In this document: positions 54,341 to 62,970 of the stretch, piece after piece
Layout: the number at the start of each line of letters is the position of its first letter
Numbering within the stretch: position 1 is the first letter of the stretch
From: Undibacterium sp. Jales W-56
GTDB lineage: Bacteria; Pseudomonadota; Gammaproteobacteria; Burkholderiales; Burkholderiaceae_D
DNA: 64,000 bases
Assembly (NCBI RefSeq): GCF_025548535.1
Contig: NZ_JAJLQW010000009.1
Location: 1-64,000 of the forward strand
Direction of reading: 5' to 3'
Notes under the pieces: model-generated
Told to the model about the DNA's origin: nothing
Database searches by the model: none
Seen by the model: only the letters and a program-made list of their open reading frames with translations
Position numbers and translations under genes: made by a program

Positions 54341-55615
54341 ATGAAAATTCTCGTCGTTGGCTCTGGTGGCCGTGAACACGCATTAGCCTGGAAACTCGCT
54401 CAATCGGAACGCGTTCAGACCATTTTTGTCGCTCCCGGCAATGGCGGTACCGCGCAAGATATCCGCCTGAAAAACGTGGCGCTGACCGATTCAGTTGCGT
54501 TGGCGGATTTCGTTGAAAAAGAGCAGATCGGCCTGACCGTGGTCGGCCCCGAAGTGCCTTTGGCCGCGGGTATCGTCAACGTGTTCCGCGCCCGTGGCCT
54601 GAAAATTTTTGGCCCGAGCAAAGAAGCAGCACAATTGGAAAGCTCCAAGGATTTTGCCAAATCCTTCATGCAGCGTCATGCGATTCCAACCGCTGAATAC
54701 CAGACTTTTTCAGATCTGGCCGCTGCACATGATTACATCGCGCAAAAAGGCGCGCCGATCGTGATCAAGGCCGATGGTTTAGCTGCAGGCAAAGGCGTGG
54801 TAGTCGCCATGACGCTGGAAGAAGCGCATGCCGCCGTCGATATGATGTTGTCCGACAACAAGCTCGGCGACGCCGGTGCACGCGTCGTGATTGAAGAATT
54901 CCTGGCGGGCGAAGAAGCGAGTTTCATCGTCATGGTCGATGGCAAAAACATTTTGCCCCTGGCAACCAGCCAGGATCACAAACGCCTGCTTGATAATGAC
55001 GAAGGGCCGAATACCGGCGGCATGGGCGCCTATTCCCCTGCACCTATCGTGACGCCGCAACTGCATGCGCGCGTGATGCGCGAAATCATCGTACCTACCG
55101 TGCAAGGCATGGCGAAAGACGGTATCGTATTCACCGGCTTCCTGTACGCCGGCCTGATGATCGATGACAACGGCAATCCTAAAACCCTGGAATTCAATTG
55201 CCGCATGGGCGATCCCGAGACCCAACCTATCATGGCGCGTCTGAAAACCGATCTGGTCAATGTCATGGAGCACGCCGTCAACGGCACGCTCGACGCAGTG
55301 GAGCTTGAGTGGGATCGCCGTACCGCGATGGGCGTCGTGATGGCCGCAGCAGGCTACCCGGATGCACCGCGCAAAGGCGACGTCATTACCGGCATTCCGG
55401 CCGAGACCGCCGATTGCGTGACTTTCCATGCCGGTACCGCATTGAAAGACGGCGCGCTGACGGCAACCGGCGGGCGCGTGTTGTGCGTGGTCGGGCTGGG
55501 CGACACCGTGAAGCTGGCACAAAAACATGCCTACGAAGTGCTTGAAAAAATCCACTTCGAGGGCGCCCAATATCGTCGCGATATTGGCTGGCGCGCAATG
55601 AACAAGAAGCACTAA
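54341..55615 (+). CDS. purD: Phosphoribosylamine-glycine ligase
   Basis: 424 residues, ATP-grasp fold. 'VVGSGGREHALAWKLAQS' N-terminal substrate loop, the lid 'GAPIVIKADGLAAGKGVVVA' and the metal site 'LEFNCRMGDPETQPIM'. It joins 5-phosphoribosylamine and glycine to GAR, step two of purine synthesis. It lies downstream of the yebC hairpin and 23 bases before hemF, in a plus-strand housekeeping run. Confidence 0.97.
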   Translation: MKILVVGSGGREHALAWKLAQSERVQTIFVAPGNGGTAQDIRLKNVALTDSVALADFVEKEQIGLTVVGPEVPLAAGIVNVFRARGLKIFGPSKEAAQLESSKDFAKSFMQRHAIPTAEYQTFSDLAAAHDYIAQKGAPIVIKADGLAAGKGVVVAMTLEEAHAAVDMMLSDNKLGDAGARVVIEEFLAGEEASFIVMVDGKNILPLATSQDHKRLLDNDEGPNTGGMGAYSPAPIVTPQLHARVMREIIVPTVQGMAKDGIVFTGFLYAGLMIDDNGNPKTLEFNCRMGDPETQPIMARLKTDLVNVMEHAVNGTLDAVELEWDRRTAMGVVMAAAGYPDAPRKGDVITGIPAETADCVTFHAGTALKDGALTATGGRVLCVVGLGDTVKLAQKHAYEVLEKIHFEGAQYRRDIGWRAMNKKH

Positions 55616-55638
55616 TCACTTTATGACAATCAGAACGC

Positions 55639-56538
55639 ATGACTGACTCACACGCCGTAAAAACCTATCTGCTAGACTTGCAATCCAGGATAGTCGCCAC
55701 GCTGGAAAACATCGACGGCAAGGCCTTTATCACCGATAGCTGGGACAGACCGGAAGGCGGCGGCGGGATCTCTCGCGTGATTGAAGAAGGCAATGTATTC
55801 GAACGTGGCGGGGTGAATTTTTCGCACGTGATGGGCAACAACCTGCCGCCCTCCGCGGCGGCGCACAGGCCGGAACTGGCGGGCCGCAAATGGGAAGCCA
55901 TGGGCGTGTCGCTGGTACTGCATCCGCGCAATCCGTATGCGCCTACAGTGCATATGAATGTGCGCTTCTTCATCACATATGCCGAAGGTAAGCCGGATGT
56001 CTGGTGGTTTGGCGGCGGCATGGATCTGACGCCTTATTATGGCTTTGTCGAAGACGCACGGCATTTTCATCAATGCTGCAAAGAAGCTTTAAGCCCGTTT
56101 GGTCAGGACTTGCACCCGCGCTTTAAAAAGTGGTGCGACGAATATTTTTATCTCAAGCATCGCAAAGAAGCGCGCGGTGTTGGCGGTATTTTTTTTGATG
56201 ATTTTAATGAACTCGATTTTGCGACCAGCTTTGCGATGACGCAAAGTGTCGGCGATGCATTTGTACCGGCGTATAGTGCGATCCTTGAAAAGCGCAAAGA
56301 TATGTCCTATGGTGAACGCGAGCGAGACTTTCAGGCATATCGCCGCGGTCGTTATGTCGAGTTCAATCTGGTGTTTGATCGCGGTACGCTATTTGGCCTG
56401 CAATCGGGCGGTCGCACAGAATCGATACTGATGTCGATGCCGCCGATAGTAAAATGGCGTTATGACTGGGCGCCGGAAGAACATAGCGCCGAAGCGGCAC
56501 TAGCGACAGAATTCTTGCCGCACAGGGAATGGGTTTAA
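55639..56538 (+). CDS. hemF: Oxygen-dependent coproporphyrinogen III oxidase
   Basis: 299 residues. '[22 protein letters not shown]', '[14 protein letters not shown]' and '[16 protein letters not shown]' are the family blocks, the last being the PROSITE signature. Converts coproporphyrinogen III to protoporphyrinogen IX with oxygen, for heme. Its TAA is directly followed by the ATG of nadD with no gap, so the two are coupled. Confidence 0.97.
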   Translation: MTDSHAVKTYLLDLQSRIVATLENIDGKAFITDSWDRPEGGGGISRVIEEGNVFERGGVNFSHVMGNNLPPSAAAHRPELAGRKWEAMGVSLVLHPRNPYAPTVHMNVRFFITYAEGKPDVWWFGGGMDLTPYYGFVEDARHFHQCCKEALSPFGQDLHPRFKKWCDEYFYLKHRKEARGVGGIFFDDFNELDFATSFAMTQSVGDAFVPAYSAILEKRKDMSYGERERDFQAYRRGRYVEFNLVFDRGTLFGLQSGGRTESILMSMPPIVKWRYDWAPEEHSAEAALATEFLPHREWV

Positions 56539-57327
56539 ATGAGTTCGCCATCGGATTCCGTTGCGACAAGTGCTCAGACGAATCCGCCGGCTCAGCATGA
56601 ACAGCGCGATTCGTACAGCGAAGATAGCCAGGCGCAGCAATGTATCGTTGTACTGGGCGGCAGTTTCGACCCTGTGCATCTCGGTCATCTGGCGCTGGCA
56701 AAACGGTTTATCAGCTTATTATACCCGCAAGAGTTGCGCATCATACCGGCTGGGAACCCATGGCAAAAGAAGGGTTTGATCGCCAGCGCAGCGCAACGAT
56801 GCGCGATGCTGGAATTGGCGTTTGCAGCACAATTCGATTGCAAGCTGACGATAGACCTGCAAGAAATACAGCGGGCTGAACAACAGCAGGCAACATATAC
56901 CATCGATACCTTGCGCGCGCTGCGGGCAGAGTATGGAGACCAGACTTCCATCGTTTTTTTAATCGGTGCCGACCAGTTGCAGAATCTGTCTAACTGGCAC
57001 CAATGGCAAGATTTGTTTGGTCTGGCGCATATCTGCGCGGCCTCACGACCCGGCTTCCAACTGGATCAGACAAACTCGCCGCAGACAGCAATGTCAGTAG
57101 CACAGCAAGTACAGCAGCAAGTGCTGCAAAAATTCAAGCAAGGAGCGGCAACACCGGAACAAATTCGCACTACCCCCGCCGGGCGGACTTATCTGGCAGA
57201 GGATCTCCTCGTCGATATTTCCGCCACACAGATTCGTGACGATCTGCAGCGTGGACAGCTAACAACATCGCTAGTGCCTCCCAAGGTGCTAGACTATCTA
57301 CAACAACATCATATATACGAAAAATAA
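56539..57327 (+). CDS. nadD: Nicotinate-nucleotide adenylyltransferase
   Basis: 262 residues. A ~33-residue Ser/Gln-rich N-terminal tail precedes 'VVLGGSFDPVHLGHLALA', where the HxGH motif marks the adenylyl-transfer site. 'ISATQIRDDL' near the C-terminus is the second ATP-binding block (ISxTxxR). Makes nicotinate adenine dinucleotide from nicotinate mononucleotide and ATP. Start directly abuts hemF; its stop overlaps the rsfS start (TAATG). Confidence 0.95.
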   Translation: MSSPSDSVATSAQTNPPAQHEQRDSYSEDSQAQQCIVVLGGSFDPVHLGHLALAKRFISLLYPQELRIIPAGNPWQKKGLIASAAQRCAMLELAFAAQFDCKLTIDLQEIQRAEQQQATYTIDTLRALRAEYGDQTSIVFLIGADQLQNLSNWHQWQDLFGLAHICAASRPGFQLDQTNSPQTAMSVAQQVQQQVLQKFKQGAATPEQIRTTPAGRTYLAEDLLVDISATQIRDDLQRGQLTTSLVPPKVLDYLQQHHIYEK

Positions 57328-58034
57328 TGGATATCAAACAATTACAAACACTGGTCTTTGACGCTCTGGAAGACGTAAAAGCACAAGACATCCTGGTCTA
57401 CGACACCACCCACCTGACCAGTCTGTTCGATCGTGTGGCGATTGCCTCCGGTACCTCGAATCGTCAGACCAAAGCGCTGGCGGCATCAGTCCGCGATAAA
57501 GTCAAACAACATGGCGGCGATGTCATCGGCATGGAAGGTGAAGGTACCGGTGAATGGGTGCTGGTCGATCTGGGCGACATGGTCGTCCACATCATGCAAC
57601 CGGCAATTCGCGCCTACTATCGTCTGGAAGAAATCTGGGGCGACAAAGAAGTCAAATTCGGCGCTGCCAAACGCGGCACGAAGAAATTGCCAACGGCTTC
57701 AGAAGACGAGGATGTCAAACCTAAGCGTGCCAGCCGCGCCAAGTCTGCAGCCGTCGAAGTGACCCACGACATGATGGCCAGCCAAACAACGCTTGACGAT
57801 GAGCCGAAGAAAACCACGCGCAAACCACGCGCTGCCAAAGCAGCCAGTGCCGATGCGCCGGCAAAACCCGTTCGCAAATCAACCGCAGCCGCAGGCAGCA
57901 CTGGCGTGAAAAAAACCAGCAGCAAAACACCGAGCGGTACCCGCGTCAAAGTTGCCGCAACCAAGACCGCCGTCGCCTCTGCAAAAAAAGCCGCGGACAA
58001 GAAAGCCACCACGCGTCGTAAAACAGCAGAATAA
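57327..58034 (+). CDS. rsfS: Ribosomal silencing factor RsfS with a long basic tail
   Basis: 235 residues. The RsfS core ends near residue 115: 'MDIKQLQTLVFDALEDVKAQDILVYD', 'ASGTSNRQTKALAASVRDKVK' landmarks, and 'VLVDLGDMVVHIMQP'. After it come about 120 residues rich in Lys, Ala, Thr and Arg ('RKPRAAKAAS', 'VRKSTAAAGS', 'ATKTAVASAKKAADKK', 'ATTRRKTAE'), like a histone H1 or AlgP tail. RsfS binds L14 on the 50S subunit and prevents joining with 30S during starvation. The tail is not in E. coli RsfS and may bind rRNA or DNA. The start overlaps nadD by one base. Confidence 0.93.
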   Translation: MDIKQLQTLVFDALEDVKAQDILVYDTTHLTSLFDRVAIASGTSNRQTKALAASVRDKVKQHGGDVIGMEGEGTGEWVLVDLGDMVVHIMQPAIRAYYRLEEIWGDKEVKFGAAKRGTKKLPTASEDEDVKPKRASRAKSAAVEVTHDMMASQTTLDDEPKKTTRKPRAAKAASADAPAKPVRKSTAAAGSTGVKKTSSKTPSGTRVKVAATKTAVASAKKAADKKATTRRKTAE

Positions 58035-58082
58035 GCAAGTTCTCATCGTGCACAAACATGTTTGATATGACATGTCCAAGAT

Positions 58083-58112
58083 AGGCTTCTGTGTCACACA
58101 GAGGCCTTTTTT
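58083..58112 (+). terminator. Rho-independent terminator after rsfS
   Basis: AGGCTTCTGTG / CACAGAGGCCT around TCA, one G-T pair, followed by six T residues on the plus strand. It separates rsfS from rlmH, though the latter could still be reached by read-through. Confidence 0.85.
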
Positions 58113-58147
58113 ATTACGGTTTTTCTCAGCTATTTATTCAAGATTGT

Positions 58148-58618
58148 ATGCAACTCATCATCGCTGCCGTTGGCCACAAAATGCCCGCCTGGATTGAAGA
58201 TGGCTTTAATGAATACAGCAAGCGCATGCCGCCCGAATGCCGGATTCATCTGAAAGAAATCAAGCCGGTCGAGCGCTCCGGCAGTAAAACAGCCGAAACC
58301 GTCATGGGGCTGGAGCGCGTCAAGATAGAAGCGGTACTGCCCAAGAATGCCCGCATCATTGCACTAGATGAACGCGGCAAGGACCTGACCAGCGTGGCCC
58401 TGTCGCAGCAATTGACCGCCTGGCAGCAAGATGGACGGGACGTGGCTTTTATCATCGGCGGCGCAGATGGGCTGGATGCCGAATTCAAGGCCAGGGCCGA
58501 TATGCTGATCCGCATTTCCAGCCTGACGCTGCCGCATGGGATGGTTCGTGTCCTGCTCGCCGAGCAGCTCTACCGCGCTTATTCGATTACACAAAATCAT
58601 CCGTATCATCGGGTTTAA
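58148..58618 (+). CDS. rlmH: 23S rRNA (pseudouridine1915-N3)-methyltransferase
   Basis: 156 residues from '[15 protein letters not shown]'. SPOUT-fold methyltransferase; '[12 protein letters not shown]' binds S-adenosylmethionine, and '[22 protein letters not shown]' with the C-terminal 'NHPYHRV' forms the knot and substrate tail. Methylates pseudouridine 1915 in helix 69 of 23S rRNA on assembled 70S ribosomes. Commonly follows rsfS in betaproteobacteria. Confidence 0.96.
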   Translation: MQLIIAAVGHKMPAWIEDGFNEYSKRMPPECRIHLKEIKPVERSGSKTAETVMGLERVKIEAVLPKNARIIALDERGKDLTSVALSQQLTAWQQDGRDVAFIIGGADGLDAEFKARADMLIRISSLTLPHGMVRVLLAEQLYRAYSITQNHPYHRV

Positions 58619-58684
58619 GCGCAGCCTGACATCCTGGCGCACAATAACCGGATTCCATCAGATAAAAAAAGCCGAGGAGACACC

Positions 58685-59305
58685 ATGCCCATCGCCGACA
58701 ATAAAATATATCTCGCTTCCAAGAGCCCGCGTCGTCGTGAACTCTTGCGCCAGATCGGTATCGACTTTGAAATATTGCTGCTCAGGGATTTAGCGCCACG
58801 CGGTCCCGATGTCAGCGAACAGGTGCTGCCAAATGAACTGCCGCTCGATTATGTCAGCCGCGTCACCCAGGAAAAAGCCGAAGCCGCCTGGACCATCATG
58901 CAGCATCGCAGACTGACAATGCGCCCGGTACTGGCAGCTGATACCACCGTAGTCATCGACGATCAGATTCTAGGTAAACCATCCGATCAGGCTGAGGCGC
59001 GCGCCATGCTGGCTAAGCTGTCCGGACAACAGCATGCCGTGCTGACCAGCATCGCGGTGGTCAGCACGCACGGCCGCTGGCATCTCACGCAACGCTCGGA
59101 AGTCACTTTCGCGACGCTATCGGAACAGCAGATTTCAGACTATTGTCTATCCGCCGAGCCGTATGACAAAGCCGGCGGATACGGCATCCAGGGCAGCGCG
59201 GCACGCTTTATTTCCCACATCAGCGGCAGTTATTCTGGCATCATGGGCTTACCCTTATTTGAGACGGTCCAGCTGTTGCGACAAGCAGGTATTCATATCC
59301 CCTAA
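58685..59305 (+). CDS. maf: Maf-like nucleotide pyrophosphatase (dTTP/UTP type)
   Basis: 206 residues. 'IYLASKSPRRRELLRQIGI' and 'LAADTTVVIDD' are the substrate-binding loops. 'PYDKAGGYGIQG' near the C-terminus, with Tyr/Lys/Gly as in YhdE-type Maf, points to dTTP and UTP hydrolysis. Acts as housecleaning pyrophosphatase and is linked to septum control in some bacteria. In the rlmH-maf-rng run. Confidence 0.92.
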   Translation: MPIADNKIYLASKSPRRRELLRQIGIDFEILLLRDLAPRGPDVSEQVLPNELPLDYVSRVTQEKAEAAWTIMQHRRLTMRPVLAADTTVVIDDQILGKPSDQAEARAMLAKLSGQQHAVLTSIAVVSTHGRWHLTQRSEVTFATLSEQQISDYCLSAEPYDKAGGYGIQGSAARFISHISGSYSGIMGLPLFETVQLLRQAGIHIP

Positions 59306-59323
59306 TTGGTATTTTATTGATCT

Positions 59324-60784
59324 ATGAGCGAAAATCTCCTCATCAACATCACCCCGCAGGAAACCCGGGTCGCCTTGATTTTTCAAGGTGCAGTACAAGA
59401 GCTGCATATCGAGCGCACCCTGTCGCGCGGTCTGGTCGGCAATGTCTATCTCGGCAAAGTGGTGCGGGTACTGCCTGGCATGCAATCGGCATTTATTGAT
59501 ATCGGCCTGGAGCGTGCTGCGTTTTTGCATGTCGCCGATATCTGGGATGCACGTTCGCAAGAAGGCGGCAACGTCCTGACGCCGATTGAAAAACTCTTGT
59601 TCGACGGTCAATCGGTTACGGTACAGGTCATCAAAGATCCTATCGGCACCAAGGGTGCCCGACTCTCCACCCAGATTTCGATTGCAGGACGCATGCTGGT
59701 CTACCTGCCGCAAGATTCCCATATCGGGATTTCGCAACGCATCGAGAATGAAGCCGAGCGGGAAGCGTTGCGCGCCAAAGTCCTGAGCCTGCAGCAGCCG
59801 GATGAAAGAGGTGGCTTCATCGTCAGGACCATGGCAGAAGATGCATCCGACGAAGATCTCAAATCCGACGTCGAATACCTGCGCCGTACATGGGCGAATA
59901 TTACCCAGATGGCGAAGACCCAGCCGCCCACCACCCTGCTCTACCAGGACCTGAATCTGGCGCAACGCGTACTGCGCGATTTCGTGAATGAAGAAACCGC
60001 AAGCATCCAGGTTGATTCGCGTGAAAATTATCAGATGCTGGTCGATTTTGGCGCTACCTATACACCCTCGGTACTACCGAAACTCCAGCACTACACAGGT
60101 GAACGTCCGCTGTTCGATCTCTACGGCGTCGAAGAAGAAATCGAGCGTGCGCTGGGACGCCGGGTCGATCTGAAATCCGGCGGCTACCTGATCGTCGATC
60201 AGACCGAGGCCATGACAACGATCGACGTGAATACCGGCAGCTTCGTCGCCGGACGCAATTTCGACGACACCATCTTCAAAACCAATCTGGAAGCGGCACA
60301 CGCCATCGCCCGCCAGCTGCGCCTGCGCAATCTGGGCGGCATCATCATCCTCGATATCATCGATATGGAGAATGAAGAGCATAAGGCCGCGGTCCTGGCG
60401 GAACTGAACAAGGCCTTGTCACGCGACCGCACCAAGCTGTCGATCTCGAATTTCTCGGCCCTAGGCCTGGTCGAAGTCACGCGCAAACGCACCAGGGAAT
60501 CCCTGGCGCATATCTTGTGCGAGCCCTGCCCTGCTTGCAGCGGCAAAGGCCAGGTAAAAACTGCCCGCACCATTTGCTACGAAATCCTGCGCGAACTGCT
60601 GCGCGAAGCCAAGCAATTCAATCCTAAAGAATTCCGCATCATGGCATCGCAAGTGGTCGTCGATATGTTTCTTGAAGAAGAATCCCAGCATCTGGCCATG
60701 TTAGGCGATTTCATCGGCAAACCGATTTCACTGCAAGTCGAGAATGTCTTCCACCAAGAGCAGTACGACATTATCTTGATGTAA
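59324..60784 (+). CDS. rng: Ribonuclease G
   Basis: 486 residues, shorter than RNase E and lacking its C-terminal scaffold. The S1 domain (about 36-120: 'VYLGKVVRVLPGMQSAFIDIG') precedes the catalytic core with metal-binding Asp in 'TIDVNTGSFVAGRNF' and 'IIILDIIDM'. The zinc-link 'CEPCPACSGKG' joins dimers. It processes 16S rRNA 5' ends and degrades some mRNAs. Follows maf after 18 bases. Confidence 0.96.
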   Translation: MSENLLINITPQETRVALIFQGAVQELHIERTLSRGLVGNVYLGKVVRVLPGMQSAFIDIGLERAAFLHVADIWDARSQEGGNVLTPIEKLLFDGQSVTVQVIKDPIGTKGARLSTQISIAGRMLVYLPQDSHIGISQRIENEAEREALRAKVLSLQQPDERGGFIVRTMAEDASDEDLKSDVEYLRRTWANITQMAKTQPPTTLLYQDLNLAQRVLRDFVNEETASIQVDSRENYQMLVDFGATYTPSVLPKLQHYTGERPLFDLYGVEEEIERALGRRVDLKSGGYLIVDQTEAMTTIDVNTGSFVAGRNFDDTIFKTNLEAAHAIARQLRLRNLGGIIILDIIDMENEEHKAAVLAELNKALSRDRTKLSISNFSALGLVEVTRKRTRESLAHILCEPCPACSGKGQVKTARTICYEILRELLREAKQFNPKEFRIMASQVVVDMFLEEESQHLAMLGDFIGKPISLQVENVFHQEQYDIILM

Positions 60785-60825
60785 ATTGCAATGATGTACG
60801 GTCAACCGAAGTCGATGCAAAAGCG

Positions 60826-61863
60826 ATGAAAAAGGTGATGAACGACAGACACATCTGGGTTGATTATGCGAGGGGCATCGGCATCATGCTGGTGGTCTAT
60901 GCGCATGTCGCACGCGGCCTGCGAAATGCCGGGCTGCCATTGGATAAAGCCAGCTATATGCTGATCGACAGCGTGATCTATAGCTTTCACATGTCCTTGT
61001 TTTTTTTCCTGTCCGGCTTGTTTTTCCTGGCGTCGCTAGACAAATACGGCGCTGGCAAGCTGATGCGCGGCAAAGTCGCTACGATTGTTTATCCGTATCT
61101 GATCTGGTCGCTGTTACAGGGTTTTATCGAAGTATCTTTATCTGCGTATACGAATGCAAAAACCAGCGTCGGCGAGGTGCTGGCATTACTCTGGATGCCG
61201 CGCGCGCACTTCTGGTTTTTATATGTGTTGTTCCTGATTTTTGGACTCGCAGTGCTGGTGTATCGTCAGCATCAGGCGCGCCGGCACGGCATGATTATCT
61301 TATCTGCTGCGGCTTTCTGGGTGCTGCACTTATATCTTGCTTTACCGTTCCCGTTTGACTATCTGGCGAATTATTTTATCTTTTTCGTACTCGGCATCAG
61401 CGTCCCCAGCCTGCTCAAGCAAATAGAGGCGCGCCCCGCTCTCTACGTACTGGCAAGCTTGAGCATCTTCATTGCTTTGCAGACTTTGTTCCATAGAACA
61501 TTGCACTTAATTTACACCGACCATAGTTTGCTGCTCATCAGCTTGTCGTGCTCGGGAATTATCCTGGTCACCAGCATGTCGATGTGGCTAAGCCGCATGC
61601 GCTTCACTCACTGGCTGGGCGTCATCGGGCAATATTCCCTGCCCATTTATCTGATGCACATCCTGGCGGCAAGCGGCACCAGAATTATTCTCAGTAAAAT
61701 AATGCACATCGATGATGTGGCGACGCAGCTCTTGCTGGCCTGTCTTGCCGGCATTCTGTTGCCGATGCTTGTTTATCGGTGCGCGCAAATGCCCTCGCTC
61801 CGTTTGCTGGACTATCTATTTACCCCGCCAAAGTGCTGGTCGATCGGCGTGCTGCGTAAGTAA
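60826..61863 (+). CDS. Membrane acyltransferase, family 3 (OafA/NodX/fucose acetylase type)
   Basis: 345 residues, about ten transmembrane helices. Family-3 acyltransferase landmarks: 'WVDYARGIGIMLVVYAHV' with the Arg and His near the N-terminus, and 'SFHMSLFFFLSGLFF'. Transfers acyl groups, often acetyl, to sugars of surface polysaccharide or lipids. Adjacent waaF and msbA in the opposite direction suggest a role in envelope modification, which is inference. ATG choices at 60826 and 60838 are both possible. Confidence 0.85.
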   Translation: MKKVMNDRHIWVDYARGIGIMLVVYAHVARGLRNAGLPLDKASYMLIDSVIYSFHMSLFFFLSGLFFLASLDKYGAGKLMRGKVATIVYPYLIWSLLQGFIEVSLSAYTNAKTSVGEVLALLWMPRAHFWFLYVLFLIFGLAVLVYRQHQARRHGMIILSAAAFWVLHLYLALPFPFDYLANYFIFFVLGISVPSLLKQIEARPALYVLASLSIFIALQTLFHRTLHLIYTDHSLLLISLSCSGIILVTSMSMWLSRMRFTHWLGVIGQYSLPIYLMHILAASGTRIILSKIMHIDDVATQLLLACLAGILLPMLVYRCAQMPSLRLLDYLFTPPKCWSIGVLRK

Positions 61864-61902
61864 AAAAATTTGAGAAAATCGCTCGCAATACATCGCCGCA
61901 CC

Positions 61903-62970
61903 TCAGCCACGCACGGGGTGCTGCAGGATCGCCTGTAAAGGCGCCCAGACCATCTCTGCACTCAGTTTCTGCATGCAGTCATGATGACCTAAAGGACATT
62001 CGCGCTGTTTGCATGGCGCGCAACTCAGGTGTAAAGAAAGCGAATGCGCGACATCGGAAAATGGCGGTGCATGCTCCGGATCGGTAGGGCCATACAGTGC
62101 GATCACCGGACGATTCAAGGCCGAGGCGATATGCAACAAGCCGGAATCATTACTCACCATCGCAGCGGCTCTGGCGATCAATGCGATGGCCTGATCCAGA
62201 CTGGTCTTGCCGGCGAAATGATGTACCGATGGCGACAAAGCCTTAATCTCATCGCAGACTGCGCTATCTTTCGGCGAGCCTAGCAAGACGATTTGCGTCT
62301 CTGGATTCGCTACCGCTACCTGATCCGCGAGTTGCGCAAAATGCGAGGCCGGCCAGCGTTTCGCATTGCCAAATTCTGCGCCCGGCGCAAAACAAATTAA
62401 GGGCTTGAGCAGTGACAAACCGAGTTGCGTAAAGGTCGCTGCGATTTGCGTTTCGTTCACAAACAGCGACGGTCGCGCAATAGGCATCGTTATCTGGGTT
62501 GCCGGTTCTGTAGCTAGCGCGGCATAAAAAGGCACCATCGCTCTGGGCGCTGCAGGATCGTCATGATGCATGAGATTGATCAGGACGTAGCGACTCTCGC
62601 CTTTATACCCGACACGCTTGGGAATGCCGGCCAGCCAGGGGATCAGCGCAAACTTCAAGGTGTTCGGCAAAACATAGGCCGCGACGTAGCCGCGTTGACG
62701 CAGTTGCCGCGCATAGCGCCAGCGCTCGCGCAATTGCAGCGCTCCGTGCTTGAATGGGGTCTCCAGCACCGTGTCGACTTCTGCCATCGCCCGCAGCACC
62801 GGGGCGACCCAGGCAGCTGCCAATACATCAATCGCATGCTCCGGATGCTGCTGCTTCAATAAGCGCAACAGCGGCTGCGCCATCACTGCATCGCCGATCC
62901 AGTTCGGTGCAATGACTAGAATCCGCGGCGCATTCGCGCAAGCGGGAAAAGGTGCAGAAGGCACACTCAT
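61903..62970 (-). CDS. waaF: ADP-heptose:LPS heptosyltransferase II
   Basis: 355 residues, glycosyltransferase family 9. 'APNWIGDAVMAQPLLRLLK' near the N-terminus, 'FAPGAEFGNAKRWP' in the middle and 'SNDSGLLHIASALNRPVIALYGPTDP' (landmarks 'SNDSGLLH' and 'YGPTDP') at the nucleotide-binding site. Adds the second heptose to the LPS inner core. The start overlaps the msbA stop by four bases (ATGA), so the two are translated together. Confidence 0.94.
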   Translation of the reverse strand: MSVPSAPFPACANAPRILVIAPNWIGDAVMAQPLLRLLKQQHPEHAIDVLAAAWVAPVLRAMAEVDTVLETPFKHGALQLRERWRYARQLRQRGYVAAYVLPNTLKFALIPWLAGIPKRVGYKGESRYVLINLMHHDDPAAPRAMVPFYAALATEPATQITMPIARPSLFVNETQIAATFTQLGLSLLKPLICFAPGAEFGNAKRWPASHFAQLADQVAVANPETQIVLLGSPKDSAVCDEIKALSPSVHHFAGKTSLDQAIALIARAAAMVSNDSGLLHIASALNRPVIALYGPTDPEHAPPFSDVAHSLSLHLSCAPCKQRECPLGHHDCMQKLSAEMVWAPLQAILQHPVRG

